Shown: positions 16,585 through 25,287, counted from the first letter of the stretch. The stretch is DNA of 58,484 bases from Christensenella sp. UBA1431 (GCA_002329665.1 DCTV01000070.1:16371-74854); one strand, 5' to 3'. Notes: generated by a model not told the origin, from the letters alone. Translations and numbers: made by a program.

Positions 16585-17544
16585 ATGGAAATAACACCGA
16601 ACCAGCTCATCGATTTCTATACGACGATGGTAAGGATCCGCAAATTTGAGCAGAAGGCGGCGGAGCAGTTCGCGGCCGGCAAACTCCCAGGATTCGTCCA
16701 CCTGTATGTCGGCGAGGAAGCGGTGGCCACCGGCGCATGCGCCAACCTGAACGAAAACGATTTCATCACCAGCACGCACCGAGGGCACGGCCACCTGATC
16801 GCGAAGGGCGGAAAACTGGAACTGATGATGGCTGAGCTTTACGGCAAGGCGACCGGATACTGCAGAGGCAAGGGAGGCTCTATGCACATAGCGGACGTGG
16901 ACCTGGGCATCCTGGGTGCCAACGGCATAGTCGGCGCCGGACAACCTATTTCGGTGGGTGCGGCTTTTGCGTGTAAATACAAAGGGACAAACAACGTGGC
17001 GGTATGCTTCCACGGCGACGGCGCGTCCAACAGGGGCACCTTCCACGAAGCCCTGAACATGGCCGCTGTTTTCAAGTGCCCGGTGGTGTTTGTCTGCGAA
17101 AACAATATGTACGGCATCTCCAACTACCAGAAGAACCACCAGACGGTCAACGACATTGCGGACAGGGCTGCTTCGTACGGCATCCCCGGCGCCTCCGTGG
17201 ACGGCAACGACGTCATCGCCGTGTACGAGGCGGTGAACGCGGCCGTGGACCAGGCGCGCAAAGGCGGCGGACCCAGCCTCGTCGAATGCAAGACGTGGCG
17301 TCATCGCGGCCATTTCGAGGGAGACCCGGCCACGTACAAGGATCCCAAGGAGCAGGCGGAGTGGCTGGCCAAAGACCCCATCCCGCGCTTGGCCAAGAAA
17401 CTGATCGAAATGAAAGCGGCCACACAGGCCGACCTGGATGCGATCGATGCGAAGATCGACGACGAGATTGCCAAGGCCGTCGACTTCGCCGAGAAGAGCC
17501 CGTGGCCGGATGTGAGCGACCTGCTCACCGACGTGGTGGCATGA
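16585..17544 (+). CDS. acoA: TPP-dependent dehydrogenase E1 component, alpha subunit (acetoin dehydrogenase-like)
   Basis: The 319-residue protein is the alpha subunit of a two-subunit E1. The thiamine-diphosphate motif runs from GDGASNRGTF (about residue 149) to the Asn of CENNMYG, about 30 residues on. The N-terminal GFVHLYVGEEAVATG is typical of acetoin dehydrogenase rather than pyruvate dehydrogenase. TAAGGAGGAAGA gives a strong ribosome binding site. With the beta subunit it would decarboxylate or cleave a 2-oxo acid or alpha-hydroxyketone and pass the acyl group to E2 lipoate. The presence of AcoX supports the acetoin-type assignment. A branched-chain or pathway-specific ketone is also possible. 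Confidence 0.85.
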   Translation: MEITPNQLIDFYTTMVRIRKFEQKAAEQFAAGKLPGFVHLYVGEEAVATGACANLNENDFITSTHRGHGHLIAKGGKLELMMAELYGKATGYCRGKGGSMHIADVDLGILGANGIVGAGQPISVGAAFACKYKGTNNVAVCFHGDGASNRGTFHEALNMAAVFKCPVVFVCENNMYGISNYQKNHQTVNDIADRAASYGIPGASVDGNDVIAVYEAVNAAVDQARKGGGPSLVECKTWRHRGHFEGDPATYKDPKEQAEWLAKDPIPRLAKKLIEMKAATQADLDAIDAKIDDEIAKAVDFAEKSPWPDVSDLLTDVVA

Positions 17545-17592
17545 CAGGCTCAGGCCCTCAAAGAATCCATAGTGTGAAAGGATGAAGATATC

Positions 17593-18564
17593 ATGACGCA
17601 GATGACATACATGGAAGCGCTCAGGGACGGTATGCGCCAGGCGATGCTCAAAGACCCGAACGTATACATCGCCGGCGAGGACGTGGGAGCATTCGGAGGC
17701 TGTTTCGGCCAGACGGGCAGCCTTTTCGAGGAATTCGGGCCGAAAAGGGTCATCGATACGCCGATCACGGAGACGGCGATCATCGGCAGCGCGGTCGGCG
17801 CGGCCTCGGCAGGCCTCCGGCCCATCGTGGAGATCATGTTCATCGACTTCATGGGCGTTTGCATGGACGAAATCCTCAACCAGGCGGCCAAAATGCGCTA
17901 TATGTTCGGCGGCAAGGCGAAGCTGCCCATCGTAATCCGGACGCCGTGCGGCGCGGGCATCTCCGCCGCGGCACAGCATTCGCAGTCCCTGGAAGCCTGG
18001 TTTGCGCATATCCCGGGCATGAAGGTCGTTATGCCGGCTACGCCGGCCGATGCAAAGGGCCTGTTGATGTCGGCCGTCGCGGACGACAACCCTGTGCTCT
18101 ACATCGAGCATAAGATACTCCTGGGCGTGAAAGGCGAAGTGCCCGAGGGCGAACACTATGTGCCTATCGGGAAAGCGACGGTGGCGCGCGAAGGATCGGA
18201 CGTGACGATCATCACCTGGTCGGCCATGGTGCAAAAGGCCCTTGCGGCTGCGGAGACGCTGGACAAAGAAGGCGTCAGCGCCGAAGTGCTCGACCTGAGA
18301 ACGATATCGCCGCTGGACAAGGAAGCCATCCTGAAGTCCGTGGAGAAGACGGGCCGCGCGATCATACTGCACGAGGCAACGCTCACCGGCGGTGTGGGCG
18401 GCGAGATCGCGGCCATCATTGCGGACGAGGGATTCGATTACCTTAACGCGCCCATTAAGCGGGTCGCGGCCCCCGACTGCCCCATCCCGTTCAGCCCCGT
18501 GCTCGAGCAGGCGTGGGTCCCCAACGAGGAGAAGGTGATCGCCGCCGTGAAGCAGGTCGTTTGA
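17593..18564 (+). CDS. acoB: TPP-dependent dehydrogenase E1 component, beta subunit (acetoin dehydrogenase-like)
   Basis: The 323-residue protein completes the E1 heterotetramer. The pyrimidine-binding Glu lies in TPITETAIIG (about residue 60). The HSQSLEAWFAHIPG segment and the C-terminal transketolase domain (LDLRTISPLDKEAI, about 236) are typical. It follows the alpha gene after 48 bases with GAAAGG upstream. The function depends on the alpha subunit and the E2 encoded two genes later. Confidence 0.87.
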   Translation: MTQMTYMEALRDGMRQAMLKDPNVYIAGEDVGAFGGCFGQTGSLFEEFGPKRVIDTPITETAIIGSAVGAASAGLRPIVEIMFIDFMGVCMDEILNQAAKMRYMFGGKAKLPIVIRTPCGAGISAAAQHSQSLEAWFAHIPGMKVVMPATPADAKGLLMSAVADDNPVLYIEHKILLGVKGEVPEGEHYVPIGKATVAREGSDVTIITWSAMVQKALAAAETLDKEGVSAEVLDLRTISPLDKEAILKSVEKTGRAIILHEATLTGGVGGEIAAIIADEGFDYLNAPIKRVAAPDCPIPFSPVLEQAWVPNEEKVIAAVKQVV

Positions 18565-18600
18565 ACCCGGAATTGCAGCAAATGAAAGGAACATTATGGC

Positions 18601-19593
18601 ATGAGAGTGGCTGGCATTATCGCGAATCCTGCTTCGGGAAAGGATATCCGCAGGTTGGTAGCCTATGGCACGGTCTTTGACAATCTGGAGAAGGTAAACA
18701 TCGCCAAGCGCATTTTGCTGGGCCTGGACGCCGTCGGAGTCGAAAAGACGGTGTATATGCCCGATTACTACGGCATAGTCCCGCGCGCGCTGGAAGGTTT
18801 GCGAAAAGAGATCGACATGCGCGTGGAACCCGTCGACATCGAACTCACAGGCACGCAGGTCGATTCCTGCCGGGCCGCCGAAGTGATGGCGCGGCAGGGC
18901 GTTGGCTGTATCGTCGTCCTGGGAGGGGACGGCACCAACCGTGTGGTGGCAAAAGGCAGCGCGGATACCCCGCTGCTCTCCGTTTCTACCGGTACGAACA
19001 ACGTTTTCCCCGAAATGGTAGAGGGAACGATTGCCGGCATGGCCGCGGGCGTTATCGCCCGCGGCCGCTATGCAAGCGGGGCCGTAAAAGTCGCAAAGAA
19101 GCTCGTGATCCGGAAAAACGGCGTGGACGTAGACATCGGGCTCGTCGACGCCGTGGTCGTCGACGGCAATTTCGTCGGTTCCCGCGCTATGTGGGAGATC
19201 AAGCCCCTTCTTCAGGCAGTGGTTACGAGAGCCAAGGCGCATAACATCGGTATAGCATCCATCGCGGGCAACCTTATGCCGGTGGAGACCTATGAGCCGC
19301 GCGGGATGCGAATCGTTTTCGACCCCGGCCGCGAAGATATGCTGGCGCCCATCGCGCCCGGCCTGATCCTGCCCGTGGGAATCAAGGAGTACGGGTACAT
19401 AGGGCCTGGTGAACCGGTCAGGCTGCCGGACGCGAACTGCATCATAGCGCTCGACGGTGAAAGGGAAGTCGAGGTGCATTGCGGGGACGTAGTGGAGATT
19501 GTGCTTTCGGTCAATGGCCCCCACGTTGTTGACATCGAGGCAACGCTTGCCGGCGCCGTGGAGCAAAGGCGGGCACGGAAAACAAATGCGTAG
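18601..19593 (+). CDS. acoX: AcoX-like ATP-NAD kinase family protein
   Basis: The 330-residue protein has the GGDGTNR motif (about residue 104) of the NAD kinase/diacylglycerol kinase fold and a second motif, STGTNNVFP. This combination is typical of AcoX, which is encoded in acetoin-dehydrogenase operons but has no proven reaction. It lies between E1 beta and E2, the usual place for acoX. NAD phosphorylation or handling of a substrate analogue has been suggested for the family. Its presence is the best argument that the complex is acetoin-type. Confidence 0.8.
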   Translation: MRVAGIIANPASGKDIRRLVAYGTVFDNLEKVNIAKRILLGLDAVGVEKTVYMPDYYGIVPRALEGLRKEIDMRVEPVDIELTGTQVDSCRAAEVMARQGVGCIVVLGGDGTNRVVAKGSADTPLLSVSTGTNNVFPEMVEGTIAGMAAGVIARGRYASGAVKVAKKLVIRKNGVDVDIGLVDAVVVDGNFVGSRAMWEIKPLLQAVVTRAKAHNIGIASIAGNLMPVETYEPRGMRIVFDPGREDMLAPIAPGLILPVGIKEYGYIGPGEPVRLPDANCIIALDGEREVEVHCGDVVEIVLSVNGPHVVDIEATLAGAVEQRRARKTNA

Positions 19594-19606
19594 GAAGTGA
19601 TTCGAA

Positions 19607-20836
19607 TTGGCAGTTGAAATAACGATGCCCAAAATGGGCTTGACCATGACGACGGGCATTGTCGGCGAATGGCTCAAAAAAGTAGGGGACCCCGTCGCAA
19701 AGGGAGAGACGCTGGTGGAAGTCACGACGGAGAAAATCGTGAACAGCGTCGAATCCCCTGTCGACGGGGTGTTGCTGCAGATCGTCGCCGAGGAAGGCGA
19801 CGAGTTGCCCATAGGAGGCCTGATGGGGCTGGTGGGCGACGCTTCCGAAATGGGCGTAAGCGCGCCTGCCGAAGCCAAGGCGGCAGCGCCTGCAGGTATT
19901 CAGGCGGCGGCGCCCGCCGAAGCCAAGGCGACAGCGCCTGTTTTGAAGGAAGAAGGGGCTGCGGGAGGAAAAATAAAGATAACGCCTGTCGCGGCGAAGA
20001 TGGCGCGGGAAAAAGGCATCGACGTGGCTTCCGTTGAGGGCACCGGTCCGAACGGGCGGATCACGAAAGAGGATATCGAACGGGTGCTGGCCGCCCCGGC
20101 TCAGCAGGCTGCGCCGGCGACGGCGCCCACGGCCGCCAGCGCGGAAGCGCAATACGAGGCCGTTCCCTATGACGGCATGCGCAGGGCGGTCGGCGATAAC
20201 ATGAAGAAGAGCTGGAATCAAGTGGCCCGCGTGACGCATCATGTGCGCGCCGACGCATCGGAACTGCTTGCCCTTCGCAAAAAAATCAACGAGGACATCG
20301 ACCCGGACGGGAAAGTAACCGTTACGGACATGCTGCTAAAGATTGCGGCGAGCGCGCTGAGGCTCCATCCCGAATTCAACGTTACGAAAGAGGGCGACGA
20401 GATCCGCAGGCACAAAGAAATCCGCCTTGGTTTCGCCGTAGCGCTGGACAACGGCCTGATCGTCCCCGTCGTGCGCAATGCGAACAGGTTGAGCGTGCTC
20501 GAAATCGCGCGGGAAACAAAGCGCCTCGCGGGCTTGGCAAAAGCGAACAAGCTCGGCGTGAAGGACTTCACCGGCAGCACGTTCACCCTGACCAACATAG
20601 GCGCATACCGCTCCGTAGATTTCTTCACGCCTATCGTTAACCTGCCCGAAGCGGTCATACTCGGCGTCGGGCGCACGGTAGAGATGCCGGTGGCTGTGGA
20701 CGGGAACGTCGTGATACGCCCGATGATGGGGCTGTCGCTGTCTTTCGACCACGTCGTTATCGACGGCGCCCCTGCCGCGGTTTTCCTCGCGACGCTGCTA
20801 AAACTGATCGAAAACCCGGTCAAAGGCATCCTCTGA
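19607..20836 (+). CDS. acoC: Dihydrolipoamide acyltransferase (E2) of the acetoin-type complex
   Basis: The 409-residue protein has an N-terminal lipoyl domain with the lipoylated Lys in VTTEKIV (about residue 44). An Ala/Pro/Lys-rich linker with the repeated APAEAKA pattern follows. Next come a peripheral-subunit-binding domain (about 122-160, VAAKMAREKG to GRITKEDIE) and a catalytic domain ending with the active-site motif FDHVVIDG. It moves the acyl group from lipoate to CoA. The start is a TTG with AGGAAG upstream. No E3 (dihydrolipoamide dehydrogenase) gene occurs in the window, so a shared E3 encoded elsewhere is needed. Confidence 0.88.
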   Translation: MAVEITMPKMGLTMTTGIVGEWLKKVGDPVAKGETLVEVTTEKIVNSVESPVDGVLLQIVAEEGDELPIGGLMGLVGDASEMGVSAPAEAKAAAPAGIQAAAPAEAKATAPVLKEEGAAGGKIKITPVAAKMAREKGIDVASVEGTGPNGRITKEDIERVLAAPAQQAAPATAPTAASAEAQYEAVPYDGMRRAVGDNMKKSWNQVARVTHHVRADASELLALRKKINEDIDPDGKVTVTDMLLKIAASALRLHPEFNVTKEGDEIRRHKEIRLGFAVALDNGLIVPVVRNANRLSVLEIARETKRLAGLAKANKLGVKDFTGSTFTLTNIGAYRSVDFFTPIVNLPEAVILGVGRTVEMPVAVDGNVVIRPMMGLSLSFDHVVIDGAPAAVFLATLLKLIENPVKGIL

Positions 20837-20865
20837 CAGGAAGTATAGGAAAGAAGGAAAAGTAT

Positions 20866-21171
20866 ATGGCATTGAAGGCGGCTTTCATTTTTGTCGCGCC
20901 TAAGGCGGATGCGACAAAGCACCGCGCCACGGTGGAAACCCCGGAAGTCACGCTCATATCGGTTGGCGTGGAGGACTATGCGGCGGCGGAGGCGGCTGCG
21001 AAAGCGCTGGTGGACGAGGGCGTGGCCGCGATCGAGCTTTGCGGCGGTTTCGGCGTGGAAGGGACGGCCCGAATCAAGCGCGCCGTCGGGGACAGGGCGG
21101 CCATCGGCGTCGTGCGTTTCGACGGGCACCCGGGCCTCGGCAACCAGAGCGGGGACGCGCTTTTCGGATGA
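20866..21171 (+). CDS. Small DUF6506-type protein
   Basis: The 101-residue protein starts at an ATG with AAGAAGGAAAAG upstream and follows the E2 gene by 29 bases. It appears to belong to the small family named DUF6506, judged from the hydrophobic first strand AAFIFVAP, the central IELCGGFGVEG and a C-terminal VVRFDGHPG. It has no membrane segment and no known role. As last gene of the dehydrogenase operon it may bind a small ligand connected with that complex, but this is inference. The family name is from memory and less sure than the ORF itself. Confidence 0.65.
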   Translation: MALKAAFIFVAPKADATKHRATVETPEVTLISVGVEDYAAAEAAAKALVDEGVAAIELCGGFGVEGTARIKRAVGDRAAIGVVRFDGHPGLGNQSGDALFG

Positions 21172-21256
21172 CCGGAACGAAATAGCTTAGGGGACGGCCG
21201 TCCGTGAGGCGGCTGCCGAACGGATGAGGCAATCCGACATGCAGGCTGTGGAACCA

Positions 21257-21282
21257 GCGAGGGGGACGATCGTCCCCCTCGC
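21257..21282. terminator. 26-bp perfect palindrome, likely bidirectional terminator
   Basis: The sequence reads identically on both strands (half-site GCGAGGGGGACGA). It lies between the convergent DUF6506 and acyl-kinase genes. Outer arms AACCAGC (21252-21258) and GCTGGTT (21294-21300) add a second possible stem. No T-run is present on either side, so it may work as a strong hairpin block rather than a classic terminator. A further 12-bp palindrome, GGACGGCCGTCC, lies at 21192-21203. Confidence 0.6.
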
Positions 21283-21321
21283 GTCGTATCAAAGCTGGTT
21301 TGGTGCGATCCTTAGCCCATG

Positions 21322-22524
21322 TTATTGCTTTGAGCGCATCACCACATCGTACGTGTCGCGTGCGATCTCGATTTCCTCGTCCGTTTTGATTACCACGATC
21401 TTGACCCTTGAAGCCGGCGTGGATATGATGCCTTCGCCGCTGAACGCGGCATTGGCTTCCTCGTCCAGTTCGATGCCGAAAAACCCCATATCCTTACATA
21501 TCTCATGCCGCAGCATCGGGCTGTTTTCTCCCGCGCCGCCCGAAAAAATCAGAAGGTCGATGCCTCCGAGCGCTGCCGTATACGCCCCGACATATTTTTT
21601 TGCCCTGTACGCGGCGGCCCTGACCGTCAGCCTTGCCCTGTAATTGGTGTCGACCTGTTCCCCTATATCCCGCATGTCGTTGCTGATGCCGGAGATACCG
21701 AGCCAGCCGCTTTGATGGTTCAGGATGTTTTCCATATCCTTTGGCGCGATCCCCTCTTTGTCCATCAGGTACGTGACGGCCGCGGCGTCGAGGTCCCCGG
21801 ACCGCGTGGACTGGATCAGTCCTTCGTGCGGCGTGAATCCCGTGCTCACATCGATGGATTTTCCGTTCAGCATCGCGTTTGCCGTGCAGCCGCTGCCCAG
21901 CATGAGCAGGACGATCCTGAGTTCTTCGACGGGCCTGTTTAAAAACTTGGCCGCTTCCCGGGACATATACTTGAACGTTATCCCGTGGAACCCGTATTTG
22001 CGGATGCCGTATTTTTCGCAGTACTCGTAGGGCAGCGCGTACGTATACGCATAGTCGGGGATGTCCCAATGATGCGCGGAATCGAAGACAGCTACCTGCG
22101 GCGTGCCCTTCATCTGCGCCCGGCAGGCGCGTATCCCGTGCAGGTTGTGGGGGTTGTGCAGCGGCGCCTTTTCGCAGTATTCTTCCACCACCGCTTCGAC
22201 CCGTTCATCGATGAGCGCCGAATCGCGCATCTTGTTGCCGGCATGCACCACGCGGTGGCCCACGGCCTCTATCTGCGAAATGTCGCCCACCGCGCCTGTC
22301 GCGGGGTCCGCCAGCGTTTCCAGGATGAGCGCGATCGCCTCGGCGTGGTTCTGAACGGGAAGGACCTTTTGCATGCCTTCGCTCCCCGCCTTCCTGTACT
22401 TCAAAATCGCGTCGGCCTTCCCAATCCTTTCGACGCCGCCCGAAGCTATCAGCGTTTCTTCGGGCATATCCAGCACCTTGAACTTCGCCGAGGACCCCCC
22501 GCTGTTCAATACAAGTATTTTCAC
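21322..22524 (-). CDS. Acetate kinase-family acyl kinase with altered active site
   Basis: The 400-residue protein aligns without gaps to acetate kinase over the main motifs, so Methanosarcina thermophila numbering can be used. N7, S12, R91, H123, D148, H180, G212 and R241 are kept, as is the late TDEE motif. S10 is Gly, H184 is Phe (GITF), H208 is Met and N211 is Ser (MLGSG). The last three are normally invariant in acetate, propionate and butyrate kinases and contact the phosphoryl group or acyl substrate. It may therefore use another acyl phosphate, or have altered kinetics. It faces the acetoin-type operon. No phosphotransacylase gene is present in the window. Confidence 0.85.
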   Translation of the reverse strand: MKILVLNSGGSSAKFKVLDMPEETLIASGGVERIGKADAILKYRKAGSEGMQKVLPVQNHAEAIALILETLADPATGAVGDISQIEAVGHRVVHAGNKMRDSALIDERVEAVVEEYCEKAPLHNPHNLHGIRACRAQMKGTPQVAVFDSAHHWDIPDYAYTYALPYEYCEKYGIRKYGFHGITFKYMSREAAKFLNRPVEELRIVLLMLGSGCTANAMLNGKSIDVSTGFTPHEGLIQSTRSGDLDAAAVTYLMDKEGIAPKDMENILNHQSGWLGISGISNDMRDIGEQVDTNYRARLTVRAAAYRAKKYVGAYTAALGGIDLLIFSGGAGENSPMLRHEICKDMGFFGIELDEEANAAFSGEGIISTPASRVKIVVIKTDEEIEIARDTYDVVMRSKQ

Positions 22525-22829
22525 CGTAACACCTCGCTCGCTCTGTTGTGAATATCGGCACTATGATAATACAAGTATATAAGAATTAATCCCGGTTTGG
22601 AAGGGACGCGGGCCGGATAAACATATTGCTTAGCAGGAGAACATTACCTTGTTTCCATGGCACAGCCGGACTGCATATCCTTTTATGTGTTTTTACCGCC
22701 TTTTGTATTATAATGGTTTCGAATTGTTGTTAAGGCGGAGGTTCATGCCGATGACGGCGGCGGCCTTGTTTCAACCGGCTGCCGAAGCCTTCGCGCAGGG
22801 CAAATCAGCAGAAAAGGTATGGCATATAT
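22525..22829. other. Intergenic region between the acyl-kinase and azlC genes
   Basis: These 305 bases separate divergent genes and should hold both promoters. A TATAAT at 22709-22714 points towards azlC, without a good -35 box. A strong ribosome binding site (AAGGCGGAGG) precedes an ATG at 22745 that opens a frame overlapping azlC out of register; it may be a leader ORF. I see no other structure. Confidence 0.4.
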
Positions 22830-23549
22830 ATGGCAAACGCGTTGAAGAAGGCCTTTCCCGTAACGGTACCCGTTTTGTTGGGGTATCTGTTCGTGGGGAT
22901 GGCGTTCGGGATGCTGCTTCAGGAAAGGGGCTACAGTTTCATTTGGGCCTTTTTTATCAGCCTGACGGTCTACGCGGGATCGATGCAGTTCGTGATGCTC
23001 AGTTTTCTTTCGTATTATACAGGGCTGTATAACATCGCGCTGATGACGCTGGCCGTCAATTTCAGGCACGTTTTTTACGGAATATCCATGCTTGAAAAAT
23101 TCAAGGGCAGCGGAAGAAAAAAGCTGTATATGATCTTCTCGCTCACCGACGAAACATATTCCCTGCTCTGTTCGGGCAGCGTTCCGCCGGGGGTGGACCC
23201 GCACCTTTACCGCTTTTGTGTCGCGATGCTCAACCAGATATACTGGATTACGGGTTCGGTCGTCGGCGCCCTTGCGGGGGCGGTTATCAGTTTCAACACG
23301 CAGGGGATCGACTTTGCCATGACGGCGCTGTTTGCCACTATCTTCATCGACCAGTGGCAGTCTTATCCGACGCATGCGCCCGCGCTCATCGGCCTTTCAG
23401 CCGCCCTGCTGTCGCTTTTTGTCCTGGGCCCGGACAGCTTTGTGATTCCGGCGTTGCTCGTTATCGTATGCGTCCTTCTCATTTTCAGGGAAAGGATCGG
23501 TCCCGCGTTCGAAACGCGGGAGGAAAGGGGGAAAGAACGTGACGGTTGA
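22830..23549 (+). CDS. azlC: AzlC-family branched-chain amino-acid exporter subunit
   Basis: The 239-residue membrane protein matches AzlC, the large subunit of an exporter of branched-chain amino acids and related compounds. It has about six to eight hydrophobic segments and the conserved TVYAGSMQFVML and AVNFRHVFYG motifs. Its upstream frame is closed by a stop at 22752 and contains no other start, so the ATG at 22830 is the start despite a poorly placed ribosome binding site (AAAAGG, 14 bases away). It overlaps azlD by 11 bases. Confidence 0.87.
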   Translation: MANALKKAFPVTVPVLLGYLFVGMAFGMLLQERGYSFIWAFFISLTVYAGSMQFVMLSFLSYYTGLYNIALMTLAVNFRHVFYGISMLEKFKGSGRKKLYMIFSLTDETYSLLCSGSVPPGVDPHLYRFCVAMLNQIYWITGSVVGALAGAVISFNTQGIDFAMTALFATIFIDQWQSYPTHAPALIGLSAALLSLFVLGPDSFVIPALLVIVCVLLIFRERIGPAFETREERGKERDG

Positions 23550-23880
23550 TCTTACTTATTCGATCGCTGTGGTCCTGATCGTGGCCGCCGTCACGTTCCT
23601 TACGAGGGCCGCGCCTTTTGCCCTGCAAAACCGCGCCGGCATGCGGAACGGGTGGGTTACATACCTCGGGAAAACGCTGCCGCCGGCGATCATGGCCATG
23701 CTTGTCGTCTACGGCCTCAAGAACACCGGCATCCTCCGATATCCGAACGGGATCCCGGAATTGATCGCCCTGACCGTGGTGGCCGTTCTGCACGTGTGGA
23801 AGAAAAACGCGTTGATCAGCATACTGTCCGGCACGGCGGTATATATGATACTCGTTCAGCGGGTGTTTACCGGCGGCTAA
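23539..23880 (+). CDS. azlD: AzlD-family small exporter subunit
   Basis: The 113-residue protein has four hydrophobic segments and the AzlD features TFLTRAAPFAL and LPPAIMAMLVVYGL. It pairs with AzlC to form the exporter. Overlap with azlC and the GGGGGAAAG upstream of its GTG start indicate translational coupling. Confidence 0.87.
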   Translation: MTVDLTYSIAVVLIVAAVTFLTRAAPFALQNRAGMRNGWVTYLGKTLPPAIMAMLVVYGLKNTGILRYPNGIPELIALTVVAVLHVWKKNALISILSGTAVYMILVQRVFTGG

Positions 23881-23998
23881 ACGAGGCGTTCATGCATATG
23901 CGATGCATAAATATTGCCAAGGAGCCCGGGGAGGAGCAGGCGCAACAGTCACCTGGACGATAAGGCGTGAACGGCTTTTCCGTCATGAATATACATCC

Positions 23999-24027
23999 TT
24001 GACATTGCGCGTCAATCGAAATAGTAT
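23999..24027 (+). promoter_or_regulatory. Promoter of livJ
   Basis: A consensus TTGACA (23999-24004) is followed after 17 bases by TAGTAT. A TTGAC/GTCAA inverted repeat covers the -35 region (23999-24014) and could bind a regulator. The livJ start is 51 bases beyond the -10 box. Confidence 0.65.
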
Positions 24028-24077
24028 ATATTCATACATATATGGCTCTGCAAATTTGAGTAGGGGAGTGTGTTTAC

Positions 24078-25226
24078 ATGAAAAGGGCACTTATCGTGTT
24101 ACTTGCAGTCGTGGCACTTGGTCTTGTATTGACCGGCTGCCAGCAGGGGGGAACCGATACAGTCAAGATCGGGGTCAACATGGAGCTGTCGGGCGCCGTG
24201 GCCACCTACGGCCAGAGCACTGTGGACGGGATCGAACTGGCGATTGATGAGGTCAATGCCGCCGGCGGTATCGACGGAAAACAGGTTGAGCTTGTCAAGT
24301 ACGACAACAAATCGGACGCGGCCGAAGCGACCACGCTCGCAACGAAGCTGATGACCGAGGACGACGTTGCGTGTGTGCTTGGGCCGGCTACTTCGGGAGC
24401 CTTCAAGGCGGAGATTCCCGTGGCCAACGACAACAAGGTCCCCGTAATCTCAGGTTCCGCGACGGCGGACGACGTGACGGTGGACGCATCGGGAGTAAAG
24501 GAATATGCGTTCCGCATATGCTTCAACGACTCCTACCAGGGTACGGCGATGGCGAACTTCGCCTACAAGAACCTCAAGGTGAAAAAAGTCGTTATCATCC
24601 TTGATAACGCGAGCGACTACAGCAAAGGCCTTGCAAAGAGCTTCAATGATACGTTTACGGAAGTCGGCGGGACCATCGCTGCCGAGGAAGCCTTTGTGGC
24701 CGGCGAAACGGATTTCAATGCGGTGATCACCAAGATCAAGGACAAGGACTTCGACGCGATCTTCATTCCCGGCTACTATCAGGAAGCGGGTCTCATCATC
24801 AAGCAGGCGCGCGCGCAGGGCATCGACGTGCCGATAATGGGCGCCGACGGTTTCGATTCCCCGACGCTCGTGGAACTCTCGGGCGCGGCGGCGGCGAACG
24901 ACATCTATTTCTCCAACCATTATTCTTCGCTTGATGAAGAATCCGTGGTGGTCGATTTCATCAAGGCGTTCAAGGAAAAGCACGATAAAGACCCGGATGC
25001 CTTCAACGCTCTGGGGTACGACCTTGCCAAGTTCGCCTGTGACGGCATCGCGCGCGCCGGCGGAGAAGGCGGCGAAGCGCTGAAGGATGCCCTCGCGGGC
25101 ACGGAAGAATTCAAGGGTGTGACAGGCACGTTCAGTGTCGACGAGAACCATAACCCCGTCAAGGCGGTCGTCGTGATCGAAATGCAGGACGGTAAGCAGG
25201 TCAGCAGCGTCAGGGCCGGACTTTAA
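24078..25226 (+). CDS. livJ: Branched-chain amino-acid ABC transporter substrate-binding lipoprotein
   Basis: The 382-residue protein has a lipoprotein signal peptide with lipobox LTGC (Cys about residue 21). A type I periplasmic-binding domain of the Leu/Ile/Val family follows, with typical starts KIGVNMELSGAVATYGQ and INDSYQGTAMANF. It delivers an amino acid, usually Leu, Ile or Val, to the LivHMGF membrane complex encoded just downstream. A strong terminator after the gene probably makes livJ mRNA more abundant than that of the other subunits. The ligand is inferred from the family only. Confidence 0.9.
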   Translation: MKRALIVLLAVVALGLVLTGCQQGGTDTVKIGVNMELSGAVATYGQSTVDGIELAIDEVNAAGGIDGKQVELVKYDNKSDAAEATTLATKLMTEDDVACVLGPATSGAFKAEIPVANDNKVPVISGSATADDVTVDASGVKEYAFRICFNDSYQGTAMANFAYKNLKVKKVVIILDNASDYSKGLAKSFNDTFTEVGGTIAAEEAFVAGETDFNAVITKIKDKDFDAIFIPGYYQEAGLIIKQARAQGIDVPIMGADGFDSPTLVELSGAAAANDIYFSNHYSSLDEESVVVDFIKAFKEKHDKDPDAFNALGYDLAKFACDGIARAGGEGGEALKDALAGTEEFKGVTGTFSVDENHNPVKAVVVIEMQDGKQVSSVRAGL

Positions 25227-25249
25227 TCGAGACGGCCGGCGTCTGTGTG

Positions 25250-25287
25250 CGTGGAGTGAGGGCCAAAAGTCCTCACTCCACGTTTTT
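25250..25287 (+). terminator. Terminator between livJ and livH
   Basis: A perfect 12-bp stem (CGTGGAGTGAGG/CCTCACTCCACG) is followed directly by five T residues. Read-through would feed livHMGF. The layout fits the usual excess of binding protein over permease. Confidence 0.9.

Noticed and set aside
16528..19878. An open frame of 1116 codons on the minus strand
   Set aside because: It lies antisense to the E1 alpha, E1 beta and AcoX genes, whose families are clear. Its His- and Arg-rich translation is typical of the reverse complement of GC-rich coding DNA.
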